Shown here: positions 22,780-31,672 of the stretch, piece after piece | Layout of the letters: every line of letters begins with the position of its first letter | Numbering within the stretch: the first letter of the stretch is position 1 | DNA from: an uncultured Alphaproteobacteria bacterium | GTDB taxonomy: Bacteria; Pseudomonadota; Alphaproteobacteria; RF32; CAG-239 | Assembly: GCA_934248075.1 (NCBI GenBank) | Contig: CAKQKH010000015.1 | Location: 1 to 32,722 of the forward strand | Direction of reading: 5' to 3' | DNA length: 32,722 bases | The notes under the pieces: generated by a model | Databases searched by the model: none | The model's input: the letters and a program-made list of their open reading frames with translations, nothing else | What the model was told of the DNA's origin: nothing | Program-made: the position numbers and the translations under genes

Positions 22780-24090
22780 TTATCCGATTTTTTCAATTAT
22801 TTCCGGCTGTTGTGCAATCGGAACATCGCCAATAGTTACCAGCTTACGCAAATTATCTTGCGCCGCAACAAATTGTTCTTCGGTTTGCGCATGCACCACC
22901 GCCAACGGCTTTTGTGTATCGACCTTATCGCCCAACTGACAAAAATTCGAATATCCGGTGGCATAATCAAGTTTTTGTTCCGGAGTAATACGCCCGCCCT
23001 TAAGTTCAATAATGCTCAGCCCGATACCTCGGGTGTCCTGTCCGATTACATAACCTTCTTTCTCCGCAAAAACCGGACGCACAATTGCCGCTTTGGGCAA
23101 ATACTTATCCGGATTCTCACAAAAATCATTCGGCCCGCCTAACGCAGACACCATCTGAGCAAATTTTTCCAAGGCCTTACCGTTATCCAAAACTTTCTGC
23201 AATTTAACTTTAGCCTCATCAATAGTAGTTGCCGTCTTGCTCAAAACCAGCAGTTCGGCGCATAATTCTAATGTAATTTTATGCAAACGCGGATTAACAC
23301 TCTCGCCTTTAAGATACTCAACCGCTTCTTTCACTTCAACCGCGTTACCTGCAGCCAACCCCAATACCTGATTCATATCGGTCAGCACCGCTTTGGTTTT
23401 GCAACCGGCCTGATTGGCAACATTAACAATTGAACGAGCCAATTGTTGCCCTCGTTCCAAATTTTCCATAAAAGCGCCATTGCCGCATTTCAAATCCATT
23501 ACCAAGCAATCCAAGCCCGCCGCCAACTTTTTAGAAAGAATGGAGGCCGTTATCAACTCCACCGACTCAACGGTTGCGCAAACATCACGCAGAGCATAAA
23601 TTTTTTTATCTGCCGGCGCTAAGCTTCCGGTCTGTCCAATAATCGCGCAACCAACTTCTTTCACAACTTTCTTAAAGAGTTCGTTGCTCGGCACTGTTTG
23701 ATACCCCGGAATAGAATCAAATTTGTCCAGCGTACCGCCGGTGTGTCCAAGCCCGCGGCCGGATATCATCGGCACAAAGACGCCACAGGCCGCCAGCATC
23801 GGCGCCAACATCAGGCTCACTTTATCTCCCACACCGCCGGAAGAATGCTTATCTACCACCGGAGCCTCAAGTTCCGGCCAGCTCAACACATCACCGGAAT
23901 CTCTCATGGCCTGAGTCAGAGCCGTTGTTTCGGCCACAGTCATGCCATTTAAAAACACCGCCATTGTCAATGCCGCGGTCTGCGCGTCAACTATGCTTCC
24001 CTCAGTAACTCCTTTAATAAAGAAATCAATTTCCGCTTTTGTCAGCTCTTGATGATTGCGTTTATGACGAATAATTTCTTGTGGCAGCAT
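22780..24090 (-). CDS. deoA: Thymidine phosphorylase
   Basis: DeoA cleaves thymidine and deoxyuridine with phosphate to the base and deoxyribose-1-phosphate. The 436-residue protein begins MLPQEIIRHKRNHQELTKAE, as in DeoA proteins. The phosphate-binding motif KHSSGGVGDKVSL runs from residue 81, and the family signature GRGLGHTGGTLDKFDSIPG spans 111-129. The length fits DeoA (about 440) and not the shorter AnPRT relatives. It is the last gene of the cdd-punA-deoC-deoA operon, 1 nt after deoC. Its product is used by DeoB, encoded about 10 kb away. Confidence 0.95.
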   Translation of the reverse strand: MLPQEIIRHKRNHQELTKAEIDFFIKGVTEGSIVDAQTAALTMAVFLNGMTVAETTALTQAMRDSGDVLSWPELEAPVVDKHSSGGVGDKVSLMLAPMLAACGVFVPMISGRGLGHTGGTLDKFDSIPGYQTVPSNELFKKVVKEVGCAIIGQTGSLAPADKKIYALRDVCATVESVELITASILSKKLAAGLDCLVMDLKCGNGAFMENLERGQQLARSIVNVANQAGCKTKAVLTDMNQVLGLAAGNAVEVKEAVEYLKGESVNPRLHKITLELCAELLVLSKTATTIDEAKVKLQKVLDNGKALEKFAQMVSALGGPNDFCENPDKYLPKAAIVRPVFAEKEGYVIGQDTRGIGLSIIELKGGRITPEQKLDYATGYSNFCQLGDKVDTQKPLAVVHAQTEEQFVAAQDNLRKLVTIGDVPIAQQPEIIEKIG

Positions 24091-24091
24091 C

Positions 24092-24823
24092 TTAATATCC
24101 TTGTTCCAAAGTTTTTAACAAATCATTGAGTACTGAACTTGCGCCGATTCGAAACCGTGCCGGAGTTACCCAAGCCGGATCCAAAATGGCATTTGCCAAG
24201 GTCAGATATTTTTTTGCGTCTTCCGTAGTTTTTATGCCCCCACTAGCCTTAAAACCAACATTTCCGCCATTTGCCCTAATCACCTCCAAAATAGCGTTGG
24301 CCGCCTCCGGAGTTGCCGATATTTTGGTTTTACCGGTTGACGTCTTAACAAAATCAGCCTTAGCGTCAATACATAATTGCGCAGCTTTTTTTATCATAGA
24401 AGTAGATTTGAGTTCACCGCTTTCGATAATTATTTTCAAAGTCTTATCCGCAGTTGCTTGTCGGCACATTTTCAAAAAATCCTGACACAAGGCCACATTT
24501 CCCGCCAATAAATCCTTATACGGCAAAACCGCGTCAATTTCATCGGCGCCAAGCTTAATTGCCTTGTTTATTTCTTTTTCCACGGCTTTTATATTATTGC
24601 CGCCCTCAGGAAAGTTAACCACCGTGGCAATTTTCACTCCTTTAGGCGCTTCGGCCAGAGCCACCGGAATATATTCCGGATAAATGCACACTGCCGCCGC
24701 GTTTCCATATTTTGTAGAGGCTCTCTGACACAAATCGGTTATGGTTTCCGGAGTATCATCATGATTCAATGATGTCAAATCTAGCGATTTAATTAAAATC
24801 TCTGCTGCGCGAATATTATCCAT
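24092..24823 (-). CDS. deoC: Deoxyribose-phosphate aldolase
   Basis: DeoC splits 2-deoxyribose-5-phosphate into glyceraldehyde-3-phosphate and acetaldehyde. The 243-residue TIM-barrel enzyme has the Schiff-base Lys160 in FVKTSTGK, the second active-site Lys192 in FKASGGIKT and an acidic EIDAVL motif ending strand 4 (Asp97). The ATG at 24823 has GGAG 7 nt upstream and overlaps the punA stop codon by one base (TAATG). A longer frame reaching 24934 is an extension into punA and was rejected. Confidence 0.96.
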   Translation of the reverse strand: MDNIRAAEILIKSLDLTSLNHDDTPETITDLCQRASTKYGNAAAVCIYPEYIPVALAEAPKGVKIATVVNFPEGGNNIKAVEKEINKAIKLGADEIDAVLPYKDLLAGNVALCQDFLKMCRQATADKTLKIIIESGELKSTSMIKKAAQLCIDAKADFVKTSTGKTKISATPEAANAILEVIRANGGNVGFKASGGIKTTEDAKKYLTLANAILDPAWVTPARFRIGASSVLNDLLKTLEQGY

Positions 24824-25638
24824 TACAATTCTCCAATAAAGGTTTTTACCAATAAAATCAAGCTCTCGGAAGCCATGGCGGCCGTAGCCAAAGTCTCGGC
24901 ATGAGTTGGCGCGCCTCCTTCGATTCCCGTACAATAGTTAGTTAGGGCGGATATCCCCAACACCTTAATTCCGCAATAAGCCGCAGTCATTGTTTCCGGC
25001 ACTGTTGACATTCCATTGGCATCGGCTCCCAACACCCGACACATTTTCACCTCCGCCGGCGTTTCAAAATTCGGCCCTGACAACATGCAATAAACGCCAT
25101 GATGCAAAGTAATACCTTTTTCTTTTGCCACTTTCATAGCCAACTGCCGATATTCTTCCGTATAAACATTATTCATATTTGGAAATCTCGGCCCAAAACG
25201 TTCATCATTGGGGCCAATCAAAGGATTATACCCGCTCATATTGATATGATCATCAATCAGCATCAATTCGCCTGGTTTGTGTTCAACACGCAGCGATCCG
25301 GCGGCATTGGTAACAACCAAACTTTCGATTCCCAACCATTTAAATGCCTTAATAATATTGGCAATCGCCGATGGCTGGTACCCTTCATACAAATGAACCC
25401 GACCTTGCATGCACAAAACCCTTTTTCCCTCAAGATATCCGGCGATTAATCTTCCCTGATGCCCCGGAACAGTACTAATCGGAAAGCCCTCGATTTCTGC
25501 ATAATCAATACACTGCGGCTCTCTAATTTCATCAGCCAAACCACCCAAACCGCTTCCAAGAATAATCGCTATCCTCGGAACCGGCATTTTCAATTTACTT
25601 TTAATTTGTTCAGCAATTTTTATCGCAATCTCGCTCAT
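24823..25638 (-). CDS. punA: Purine nucleoside phosphorylase (trimeric PNP family)
   Basis: This enzyme phosphorolyses purine (deoxy)nucleosides to the base and (deoxy)ribose-1-phosphate. The 271-residue protein belongs to the trimeric PNP family of human PNP and XapA type. Phosphate-site motifs are GSGLGG from residue 28, His60 (PGHQGR), and Arg80 with His82 (GRVHLYEGY), matching the spacing of the human enzyme. NAAGSL, NMSGYNPL and the base-site SALTNYCTG with its Asn are present. Whether xanthosine is also accepted cannot be read from sequence. It lies 3 nt after cdd and overlaps deoC. Confidence 0.93.
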   Translation of the reverse strand: MSEIAIKIAEQIKSKLKMPVPRIAIILGSGLGGLADEIREPQCIDYAEIEGFPISTVPGHQGRLIAGYLEGKRVLCMQGRVHLYEGYQPSAIANIIKAFKWLGIESLVVTNAAGSLRVEHKPGELMLIDDHINMSGYNPLIGPNDERFGPRFPNMNNVYTEEYRQLAMKVAKEKGITLHHGVYCMLSGPNFETPAEVKMCRVLGADANGMSTVPETMTAAYCGIKVLGISALTNYCTGIEGGAPTHAETLATAAMASESLILLVKTFIGEL

Positions 25639-25641
25639 TTT

Positions 25642-26031
25642 CTAAAACTCCGCAAAACCACATGGCAACAACTCGGCAACAGTAACCGATTTTTGGATTC
25701 CTTTGGCATTCGCCAAATATACAACAACATTTGCCTCGGCAAACTCGCTGATTCTTTGACGACAAGCCCCGCAAGGCGATATCAACTGTTTGCTGTCGGC
25801 ATAGATCAACATTTCCTTAATTTTACGACCGCCGCCGGCAATCATCGCCGCGATTGCGCCTGCTTCCGCGCAAGTTCCCACCGGATAAGAAATATTTTCA
25901 ACATTACAACCATTGTAAATTTTATCATCATCAGCCCTTATCGCCGCCCCAACGGCAAATTTAGAATACGGACAATAGGCGTTTTTAGCAGCCTCGACTG
26001 CCAAAGTAAAAAGTTTCTGGGTATTATTCAT
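25642..26031 (-). CDS. cdd: Cytidine deaminase
   Basis: Cdd deaminates cytidine and deoxycytidine to uridine and deoxyuridine. The 129-residue length fits the small tetrameric class. Zinc ligands are Cys54 (with proton-shuttling Glu56 in TCAEAGAI) and Cys87/Cys90 (SPCGACRQ). YCPYSKFAVGAA near the N-terminus is typical of the family. The ATG at 26031 follows AAGG by about 6 nt; longer in-frame starts up to 26124 run across the promoter and were rejected. It is the first gene of the nucleoside operon. Confidence 0.96.
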   Translation of the reverse strand: MNNTQKLFTLAVEAAKNAYCPYSKFAVGAAIRADDDKIYNGCNVENISYPVGTCAEAGAIAAMIAGGGRKIKEMLIYADSKQLISPCGACRQRISEFAEANVVVYLANAKGIQKSVTVAELLPCGFAEF

Positions 26032-26040
26032 ATCTTGCCT

Positions 26041-26070
26041 TTGTAAGTTAAAAGTTTTATTGATTATAAT
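26041..26070. promoter_or_regulatory. Divergent promoter for cdd and the AsmA-like gene
   Basis: Toward the AsmA-like gene (plus strand) there is TTGTAA (26041-26046), an 18-nt spacer and a perfect TATAAT (26065-26070). The -10 lies in the palindrome ATTATAAT (26063-26070), so a second TATAAT reads on the minus strand (26063-26068) toward cdd. The minus-strand -35 is poor. Both operons may share one symmetric -10. Confidence 0.5.
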
Positions 26071-26142
26071 AGTATCATAAGGAAGCTTTATCGGAAAAGC
26101 AAAGATTATTTGCTGCCCGTGCAAACATAAGGAGAATATCCC

Positions 26143-29100
26143 GTGAAAAAACTGTTGCTGATTTTGCTGGTGTTGTTAGTTGCCGTCGCTGCCGGAACTA
26201 CATTTTATATCAATACCATTGATTGGAACAAACACAAAAACATTATTGCGCAACAGTTTAATGAAGCAACCGGAAAACAAATAGTCTTTGCCGGCCCGAT
26301 TTCTTTTAAGATATTTCCCACCCCTTATCTTAATGCCGCTGACATTAAAATCCTCAACCCTACCGGCGGAGATAAGGACAAACCTTTGGTGGAGATTCGC
26401 GATCTCGTGGCCAGATTGTCGCTTATGCCTTTGCTCCAAGGAAGATTCGATATTCAGCGCATGGAATTGCGCAACCCGCAAATTAATGTAGAAATTTTGC
26501 CCGACGGCAAACTTAATTGGCAGTCAGAACTCGATCCCGAACAGCGCCGCGCCATTGAGGAATCTCACTTTGCCTTAAACAGCGTCAGCATTGGCAGCGC
26601 CACCCTAAATTTTGAAGATCAGCTTCACGACACTGGTTTTAAGCTTGAAAACCTAAATGGCGAGATTGTCGCCCAAAGCGTAATGGGACCATATCGCATA
26701 GAAGGAAATTATACCAAAGACAACATTCCCGAAGGTTTTGCTATTTCTCTTGGACAATTGTCCGATAGCTTTGCAACTACTCTCAATTTAGTTGTAACCC
26801 ACCCCACTTCAGAAAGTTATGTTCGCTTTGATGGTAGTTTCACCCTCGCTAACAAGGTGGCCAACGGCAACATAATTATTGATTCCAAAAAACTCAATGA
26901 TTTTTGGAATGCCAACATTAAAAGCGTTCCCTTTGCTTCGCATTTCAACTACCCCATAGCCATAACCTCCGATATTAACATTACTCCCCAACAGTTGAAT
27001 CTATCCAACATTGTGATAAAATACGGCAGCACGCAAGGCGCCGGCAATTTGCAAATGCCGTTTAATGACGGCTTCGGCAACGGCGGCATCAAACCCAGAA
27101 TAGACCTTGCTTTCAATTTCACGGATCTTGATTTAACTCCGCTGGCGGAAACTGCGCAAAACTTCATCAAAGACCACGCTCAAGCCGAAACCATATACAA
27201 TCCTGAGTTAGACTTTGATATTTTGGCAGATATAAAATCCGTTCGCACCTCATACAAAAATCAACAAATCAAAAATTTTGAAGCCAGTTTTGATATGGTT
27301 GAAAATATTATGACCATCAACAATATCAACGCCACTTTGCCAGGCGATACAGACATCAACCTCAAAGGCACGATATCTGCGTTTGAAAACCAACCTTTTT
27401 ACAACTTAGATACATCGCTTAACTCCAATGATTTTTTAAAAACGCTAACCTGGCTGGATTTAGCGCCGCAAGTAAGCACCGCTTCAACTTATCGCAAAGC
27501 CATCGGCAATGCCAAATTATCCGGCACTTTGCAACGGATTCAAATATCTCCGTTTAAGTTCACGCTAGACAAAAGCTCTCTTTCCGGTGAGGCCGGCATC
27601 AAACGCGGGTCACGCAATGACATTTTGTTGCTTCTCAACACCGATATGATTAACTTTGACAACTACATAAGCTCCTTGCCGGCTGAAGAGCATGATAAAA
27701 ACTGGGCGCAGCGCATGGCGTATCGCTTTTCCAAGCTTGGTTTTCTAAATGATTTTGATTTACAATTAACCGCCAACATGGACGTTGGCATTTATGAAAA
27801 AATGCCCTTTGAAAAAGTTACTTTTCAAGGCAGCCTGCTGGACGGCAAATTAGAAATCGGCAAGTTACAAATCGGTAGCGTTGCCAACGCCAAAATTGAA
27901 TTATCGGGCAACTTAAGCGGCTTTGGCAAATCTCCGATTTTTGATAATCTGAACTACAACATTCAGACTAACAACATCGCCGCCTTAATTAACAAAATGG
28001 AGTTCAAAGCCCCTAACCTTGATTACAAAAAGCTTAATGATCTTAAGGTTATTGGCGCCATTACCGGAGACATCAACCATTTTGCCACCAACACCGCCAT
28101 AAATTTTGAAGACCTTGTCATTAACTACAATGGCCAAGTCAATCGGTTGCCGGAAAACACCTCTTTCAGCGGTGATCTGGAAATCAAGCACCCTGACTTT
28201 AACAAAATGCTTACAGAGCTTGGTTTTTCATACACTCCTGCCGCTCAATCTCTAGGCATCTTCAACCTCAAAACCGGCTTTAATGGTTCGGAGCAGCAAT
28301 TTGATGCTCAACCGCTGGCTTTCAACATTGGCTTTAACACCTTTAACGGCCGTCTTGGATATGAAGAAAACGCCGACAAGCGTCCCCAAATCACAACTGA
28401 TCTCGAAGTTAACAAACTAGAACTGGAGCGTTTTTTGCAACGAGGTGAAAACGCCGCCAATCAGCCCCTGATTGATATCCAATCCGATTCTGTCGCCGAA
28501 TTTTTGCAACGCCCACTGTGGTCAAAAAACAAAATTGACTATGGCTTTTATCATAATTTTGACCTAAACGGAAAATTTAAATTTCAAGAGCTATCATACC
28601 AAAACCACAATTTCTCAAATGTCATCGCCAATCTTGTTGCCAAACAGGGCATATTTGAAGTCTCAAATTTTGCGGCCGACTACTTGGGAGGCAAGGCGGA
28701 AGCGGCCGTCAAATTAGATAGCAATGATAAATCTTCGCTTTCAGGCAACTTCAAAGTTATTGACGCGGATACTGCTCATATCATCTCCGGCGGCAATATT
28801 TATGCCCTTACCGGCGGAAAATTTGCCGCATCTTTCAATTTTGACAGTAGCGCCGCCAGCCAATACGATTTCATCTCCGGCTTAAAGGCTGAAGGCGATA
28901 TCAGTTTCAACAATGTCGCCGTCAAAGGTTGGAATCTCGCGGCAATTCATCAGGACATTATTTCACGCGAAACCTCAGACGGGTTATCAAATTTCGTCAG
29001 AGAAAATTTAACTTCCGGCAACACCGAATTTGATAAGATTTCCGGACATTTCAACGTCGCAAACGGCAAGTTCAAGCTTAGCAAATCTCTCTTTGACAAC

Positions 29101-30291
29101 AAGGACAACCCCGTCAATCTGAGCGGCGACGGCGATCTTGTTGAATGGACCATGAACACGTTGTTTGATGTCAAATACTCCGAACCGCAATATTTACCCG
29201 GTTTTAGTTTTTCTCTTAAAGGCCCAATCAATGCCCCCATTTTAGACGTCGATGTCAGCGCCTTATTTAATCTTTACAAGAGCCGCCAAGACAAAAAAGA
29301 AGCCGACATTAAAGCCGCGGTTGACGCCTATCAAAACCGTTTGCAATCACAAATTGATGAGCAAAAGAAAATGTCGGAAGCTCTGATCGCAGACATTGAC
29401 ACCAGTCTCGAACCGGATATTGAACACAAAAAACAGACTGCATTTGACAATGATTCTCGCGCTGTTTTTGCAAATATAAGCCAACAATTAGCCGAGCTAA
29501 AATCCACTTTAGCTGGCAACTTGTCCTTGTCAACCACCGGCACCACCAGTGAAGACACCATCAAAGAGCTGTCCGCAGTCAACCAACAAGCTACCGCTGA
29601 TGTTGAAAATTTGCGCAGCAAAATTAATGATGCCGCACTAGCTGATATCCAAAAAAACATCAAAACCATATACAATCAGATTATTGAAGGCTATAACCGC
29701 TCCAAGATGCTAAGTTTTCAGTACAATTCCGAGCGAGAAGCCTTCAACGCCAGATTATCGGCGATTATAACTGACTTCAAGCTGGAAGAAGACAACAACA
29801 TCAGCGGCTGGCAAAATTTTATTGAAGATAAAATCGCCGCCTTTGAGCATCAGGACAAAGAGCTGTTAGACAAGATAAACCTAATTAAAAATTCTTCCGA
29901 GCTTGACCAGGTCGAGCAATACAGGAGTGAGCTTCAAAATCTGCGCGATGCTCTTGAGCTGGATTTGCAAAACTTACAGCAAAGCCTTGATGAGTACAAA
30001 GACTACACTGATAAGAAAATCTCTGCGCAAGAAACCGCGTATGCCAACAAATTGCGCGAAGAAGAAATCCAGCGCAAATTGGAGGAAAACACTGGCTCAA
30101 TCAGCATCAAGAAAAGCGGCCGCACCGTAACCATTCGCCGAGATATCGAAGAAATTGAAAAAGCGGAAGAGCTTGCTCAAGATCAGGAAGTCAAGGTGTT
30201 AGACTTCTCCAAACCCAAGATCAAGTTGCCTAAGCAAAGCCCCAGCAGCAACATTAACGTGGTAAAAAAAGGTAGAGCAAAGACTAATTAG
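26143..30291 (+). CDS. Large AsmA family protein with C-terminal coiled-coil
   Basis: AsmA-like proteins are inner-membrane-anchored periplasmic proteins thought to help move phospholipids to the outer membrane. This one is 1382 residues. An N-terminal anchor (about residues 3-22) is followed by the AsmA motif IDWNKHKNIIAQQFNEATGK and GPISFKIFPTPYLNAADIKI. A long beta-rich region has many LSG/LKG strand repeats, to about residue 1045. The last 340 residues are charged, Gln/Lys/Glu-rich helix and predicted coiled-coil, which is not usual in AsmA. Translation starts at GTG 26143 behind AAGGAG. It is transcribed away from cdd. Confidence 0.88.
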   Translation: MKKLLLILLVLLVAVAAGTTFYINTIDWNKHKNIIAQQFNEATGKQIVFAGPISFKIFPTPYLNAADIKILNPTGGDKDKPLVEIRDLVARLSLMPLLQGRFDIQRMELRNPQINVEILPDGKLNWQSELDPEQRRAIEESHFALNSVSIGSATLNFEDQLHDTGFKLENLNGEIVAQSVMGPYRIEGNYTKDNIPEGFAISLGQLSDSFATTLNLVVTHPTSESYVRFDGSFTLANKVANGNIIIDSKKLNDFWNANIKSVPFASHFNYPIAITSDINITPQQLNLSNIVIKYGSTQGAGNLQMPFNDGFGNGGIKPRIDLAFNFTDLDLTPLAETAQNFIKDHAQAETIYNPELDFDILADIKSVRTSYKNQQIKNFEASFDMVENIMTINNINATLPGDTDINLKGTISAFENQPFYNLDTSLNSNDFLKTLTWLDLAPQVSTASTYRKAIGNAKLSGTLQRIQISPFKFTLDKSSLSGEAGIKRGSRNDILLLLNTDMINFDNYISSLPAEEHDKNWAQRMAYRFSKLGFLNDFDLQLTANMDVGIYEKMPFEKVTFQGSLLDGKLEIGKLQIGSVANAKIELSGNLSGFGKSPIFDNLNYNIQTNNIAALINKMEFKAPNLDYKKLNDLKVIGAITGDINHFATNTAINFEDLVINYNGQVNRLPENTSFSGDLEIKHPDFNKMLTELGFSYTPAAQSLGIFNLKTGFNGSEQQFDAQPLAFNIGFNTFNGRLGYEENADKRPQITTDLEVNKLELERFLQRGENAANQPLIDIQSDSVAEFLQRPLWSKNKIDYGFYHNFDLNGKFKFQELSYQNHNFSNVIANLVAKQGIFEVSNFAADYLGGKAEAAVKLDSNDKSSLSGNFKVIDADTAHIISGGNIYALTGGKFAASFNFDSSAASQYDFISGLKAEGDISFNNVAVKGWNLAAIHQDIISRETSDGLSNFVRENLTSGNTEFDKISGHFNVANGKFKLSKSLFDNKDNPVNLSGDGDLVEWTMNTLFDVKYSEPQYLPGFSFSLKGPINAPILDVDVSALFNLYKSRQDKKEADIKAAVDAYQNRLQSQIDEQKKMSEALIADIDTSLEPDIEHKKQTAFDNDSRAVFANISQQLAELKSTLAGNLSLSTTGTTSEDTIKELSAVNQQATADVENLRSKINDAALADIQKNIKTIYNQIIEGYNRSKMLSFQYNSEREAFNARLSAIITDFKLEEDNNISGWQNFIEDKIAAFEHQDKELLDKINLIKNSSELDQVEQYRSELQNLRDALELDLQNLQQSLDEYKDYTDKKISAQETAYANKLREEEIQRKLEENTGSISIKKSGRTVTIRRDIEEIEKAEELAQDQEVKVLDFSKPKIKLPKQSPSSNINVVKKGRAKTN

Positions 30292-30293
30292 GC

Positions 30294-30322
30294 TTGTCGA
30301 ATTGATTTTTGTATTATATATT
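30294..30322 (+). promoter_or_regulatory. Promoter of the GalU-like gene
   Basis: TTGTCG (30294-30299), a 17-nt spacer and TATATT (30317-30322) lie just after the AsmA stop, placing the start near 30329 and a GGAG ribosome-binding site at 30350. Confidence 0.5.
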
Positions 30323-30363
30323 TGCAGGCATAAATCACAACTATTATTTGGAGTTTTTTAAAT

Positions 30364-31257
30364 ATGTACAAGAAGCCTGAAGTTTGTATAATTCCGGTAG
30401 CCGGATTATCCACTCGCAATCTTCCTTCCACCAAAGCTCTGCACAAAGGTTTTTTAACTCTGCACAGCAAACCGATTATTCAATACGCCATAGATTCCTG
30501 CAAAGAAATCGGCATTAAAGAAGTTATATTTATTTATAGCGACCAATCTTGCAAAGGATTATTTGAAAAACACTTTTCTCCATATCCCTGGCTTGAAAAT
30601 CACCTTAGAGAAAAAGGCAAGCTTGATCTACTTAAAATTGTTCAAGACATCATTCCCGCCGGCATGAAATTTTCTTTTGCCGAACAAAAAGAACCCAAAG
30701 GTAACGGCCACGCGGTTCTAATGGCCAAAGAATTGGTTGGCGACAGAGATTTTATTGTCATGTGGGCAGATGATGTTTACGTCAACACTCACGGCGGCAA
30801 AGGAATTTTGGCGCAGTTGCTTGATGTTCACAGTCGTTATGGCGGCATGGTTGACCATGTTCAGATTTTCCCTGACGAAGAAATTGTTCGCTACGGCGTG
30901 TTGGAAGGAGCTGTCCAAGAGGGCAACGTCGTCCACGCCACCGGCAAGATTGAAAAACCGGCTAAAGACAATATTCCTTCTAACTTCGGCAGCTTAGGCC
31001 CCTACATTCTGCCTAATGAAATCATGAATATTTTGCCGGAAGTCAGCAAAGGAACTAACGGCGAGATTAACTTAGCAGACGCCATGGGATTAGCCGCCAA
31101 ACGTGGCATCAAACTAACCGGAGCCATTTGCGACATTGAGCGTTTTGACTGCGGCACCAATAAAGAATTGGAAAAATCCAATCTTCGCTTAACTCTGATG
31201 GAAGATCCCGAACTCAGAGATTATTGTTGTCAAATTCTCAAGGAATGTGCCGCTTAA
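30364..31257 (+). CDS. galU: UTP-glucose-1-phosphate uridylyltransferase-like nucleotidyltransferase
   Basis: GalU makes UDP-glucose from UTP and glucose-1-phosphate for LPS and other glycans. The 297-residue protein aligns along the whole family: VAGLSTRNLPSTKALHKG at the nucleotide-binding N-terminus, GNGHAVLMAK, the metal-binding WADDVY, KIEKPAKD, SNFGSLGPYI, EINLADAM and a C-terminal DCGTNKELE. It is diverged at the N-terminal loop: GLSTR replaces the usual GLGTR, and HKGF replaces the common PKEM, so the conserved Glu is missing. The substrate could therefore be another sugar phosphate. GGAG lies 10 nt before the ATG, and a long terminator follows. Confidence 0.85.
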   Translation: MYKKPEVCIIPVAGLSTRNLPSTKALHKGFLTLHSKPIIQYAIDSCKEIGIKEVIFIYSDQSCKGLFEKHFSPYPWLENHLREKGKLDLLKIVQDIIPAGMKFSFAEQKEPKGNGHAVLMAKELVGDRDFIVMWADDVYVNTHGGKGILAQLLDVHSRYGGMVDHVQIFPDEEIVRYGVLEGAVQEGNVVHATGKIEKPAKDNIPSNFGSLGPYILPNEIMNILPEVSKGTNGEINLADAMGLAAKRGIKLTGAICDIERFDCGTNKELEKSNLRLTLMEDPELRDYCCQILKECAA

Positions 31258-31281
31258 ACATTGTCAACATTCCACAACTTA

Positions 31282-31319
31282 TAGTTCCTCTTTTAACCAC
31301 AAAAGAGGAACTATTTTTA
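31282..31319 (+). terminator. Strong terminator after the GalU-like gene
   Basis: A perfect 13-bp inverted repeat (31282-31294 with 31301-31313) around a 6-nt loop is followed by TTTTTAT. It lies about 25 nt after the stop codon. Confidence 0.9.
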
Positions 31320-31383
31320 TTGGCAACGTAATACAACCCCAGCATTATCACTCTGAGAGAAACGCAGAGTCCATTAATACTGG

Positions 31384-31403
31384 ATTCTGGCTTTCGCCAG
31401 AAT
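31384..31403. repeat. Short palindromic repeat (ATTCTGGC/GCCAGAAT)
   Basis: A perfect 8-bp inverted repeat with a TTTC loop in gene-free DNA. The flanks (TACTGG before, GACAG after) look like the small palindromic repeats seen in many proteobacterial genomes. It has no T-tract, so it is not a terminator. Confidence 0.55.
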
Positions 31404-31505
31404 GACAGTGCCGAGCCGGCACGGGCATTCTCAAGAATATACTCGCAACTCACCTTGTTCGTTGCTCGGGATTGTGCCAGATTTGCACCTCTGCTCGGTC
31501 AGACT

Positions 31506-31526
31506 CCTCCCCCTTGACGGGGGAGG
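31506..31526. repeat. GC-rich palindrome, inverted partner at 31868-31881
   Basis: CCTCCCCC (31506-31513) and GGGGGAGG (31519-31526) form an 8-bp stem with the loop TTGAC. The core CCCCCTTGACGGGG recurs in reverse complement at 31868-31881. GTGGGGGTG follows at 31532-31540 and CACCCCC lies at 31692-31698. This is typical of a miniature palindromic element; no open reading frame is supported here. Confidence 0.55.
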
Positions 31527-31559
31527 CTGGGTGGGGGTGGCAAAGATTATGTCATGCCT

Positions 31560-31585
31560 CTTTGCGGAAGCATTCTTCCGCAAAG
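31560..31585. repeat. 10-bp perfect hairpin (CTTTGCGGAA/TTCCGCAAAG)
   Basis: A perfect 10-bp inverted repeat (31560-31569 with 31576-31585) with a 6-nt loop. It is one of several hairpins in this gene-free stretch and has no T-tract. Confidence 0.6.
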
Positions 31586-31630
31586 TCCAGGCATCTACCG
31601 AACTGATAATATCGATTGACAGCACTGAAG

Positions 31631-31672
31631 ACCGCTTGACCTCGGGCGAGAATACTCGCCTCTCGGAGCGGT
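31631..31672. repeat. Nested hairpin ACCGCT...AGCGGT
   Basis: An outer 6-bp stem (31631-31636 with 31667-31672) encloses an inner stem GGCGAG/CTCGCC (31645-31650 with 31655-31660, AATA loop). The remaining bases in between are also partly complementary. It resembles a REP-type palindromic unit. Confidence 0.5.

Noticed and set aside
24823..24934. N-terminal extension of deoC to 24934
   Set aside because: It lies inside punA, is Arg-rich and unlike DeoC; the ATG at 24823 has a good ribosome-binding site and couples to the punA stop.
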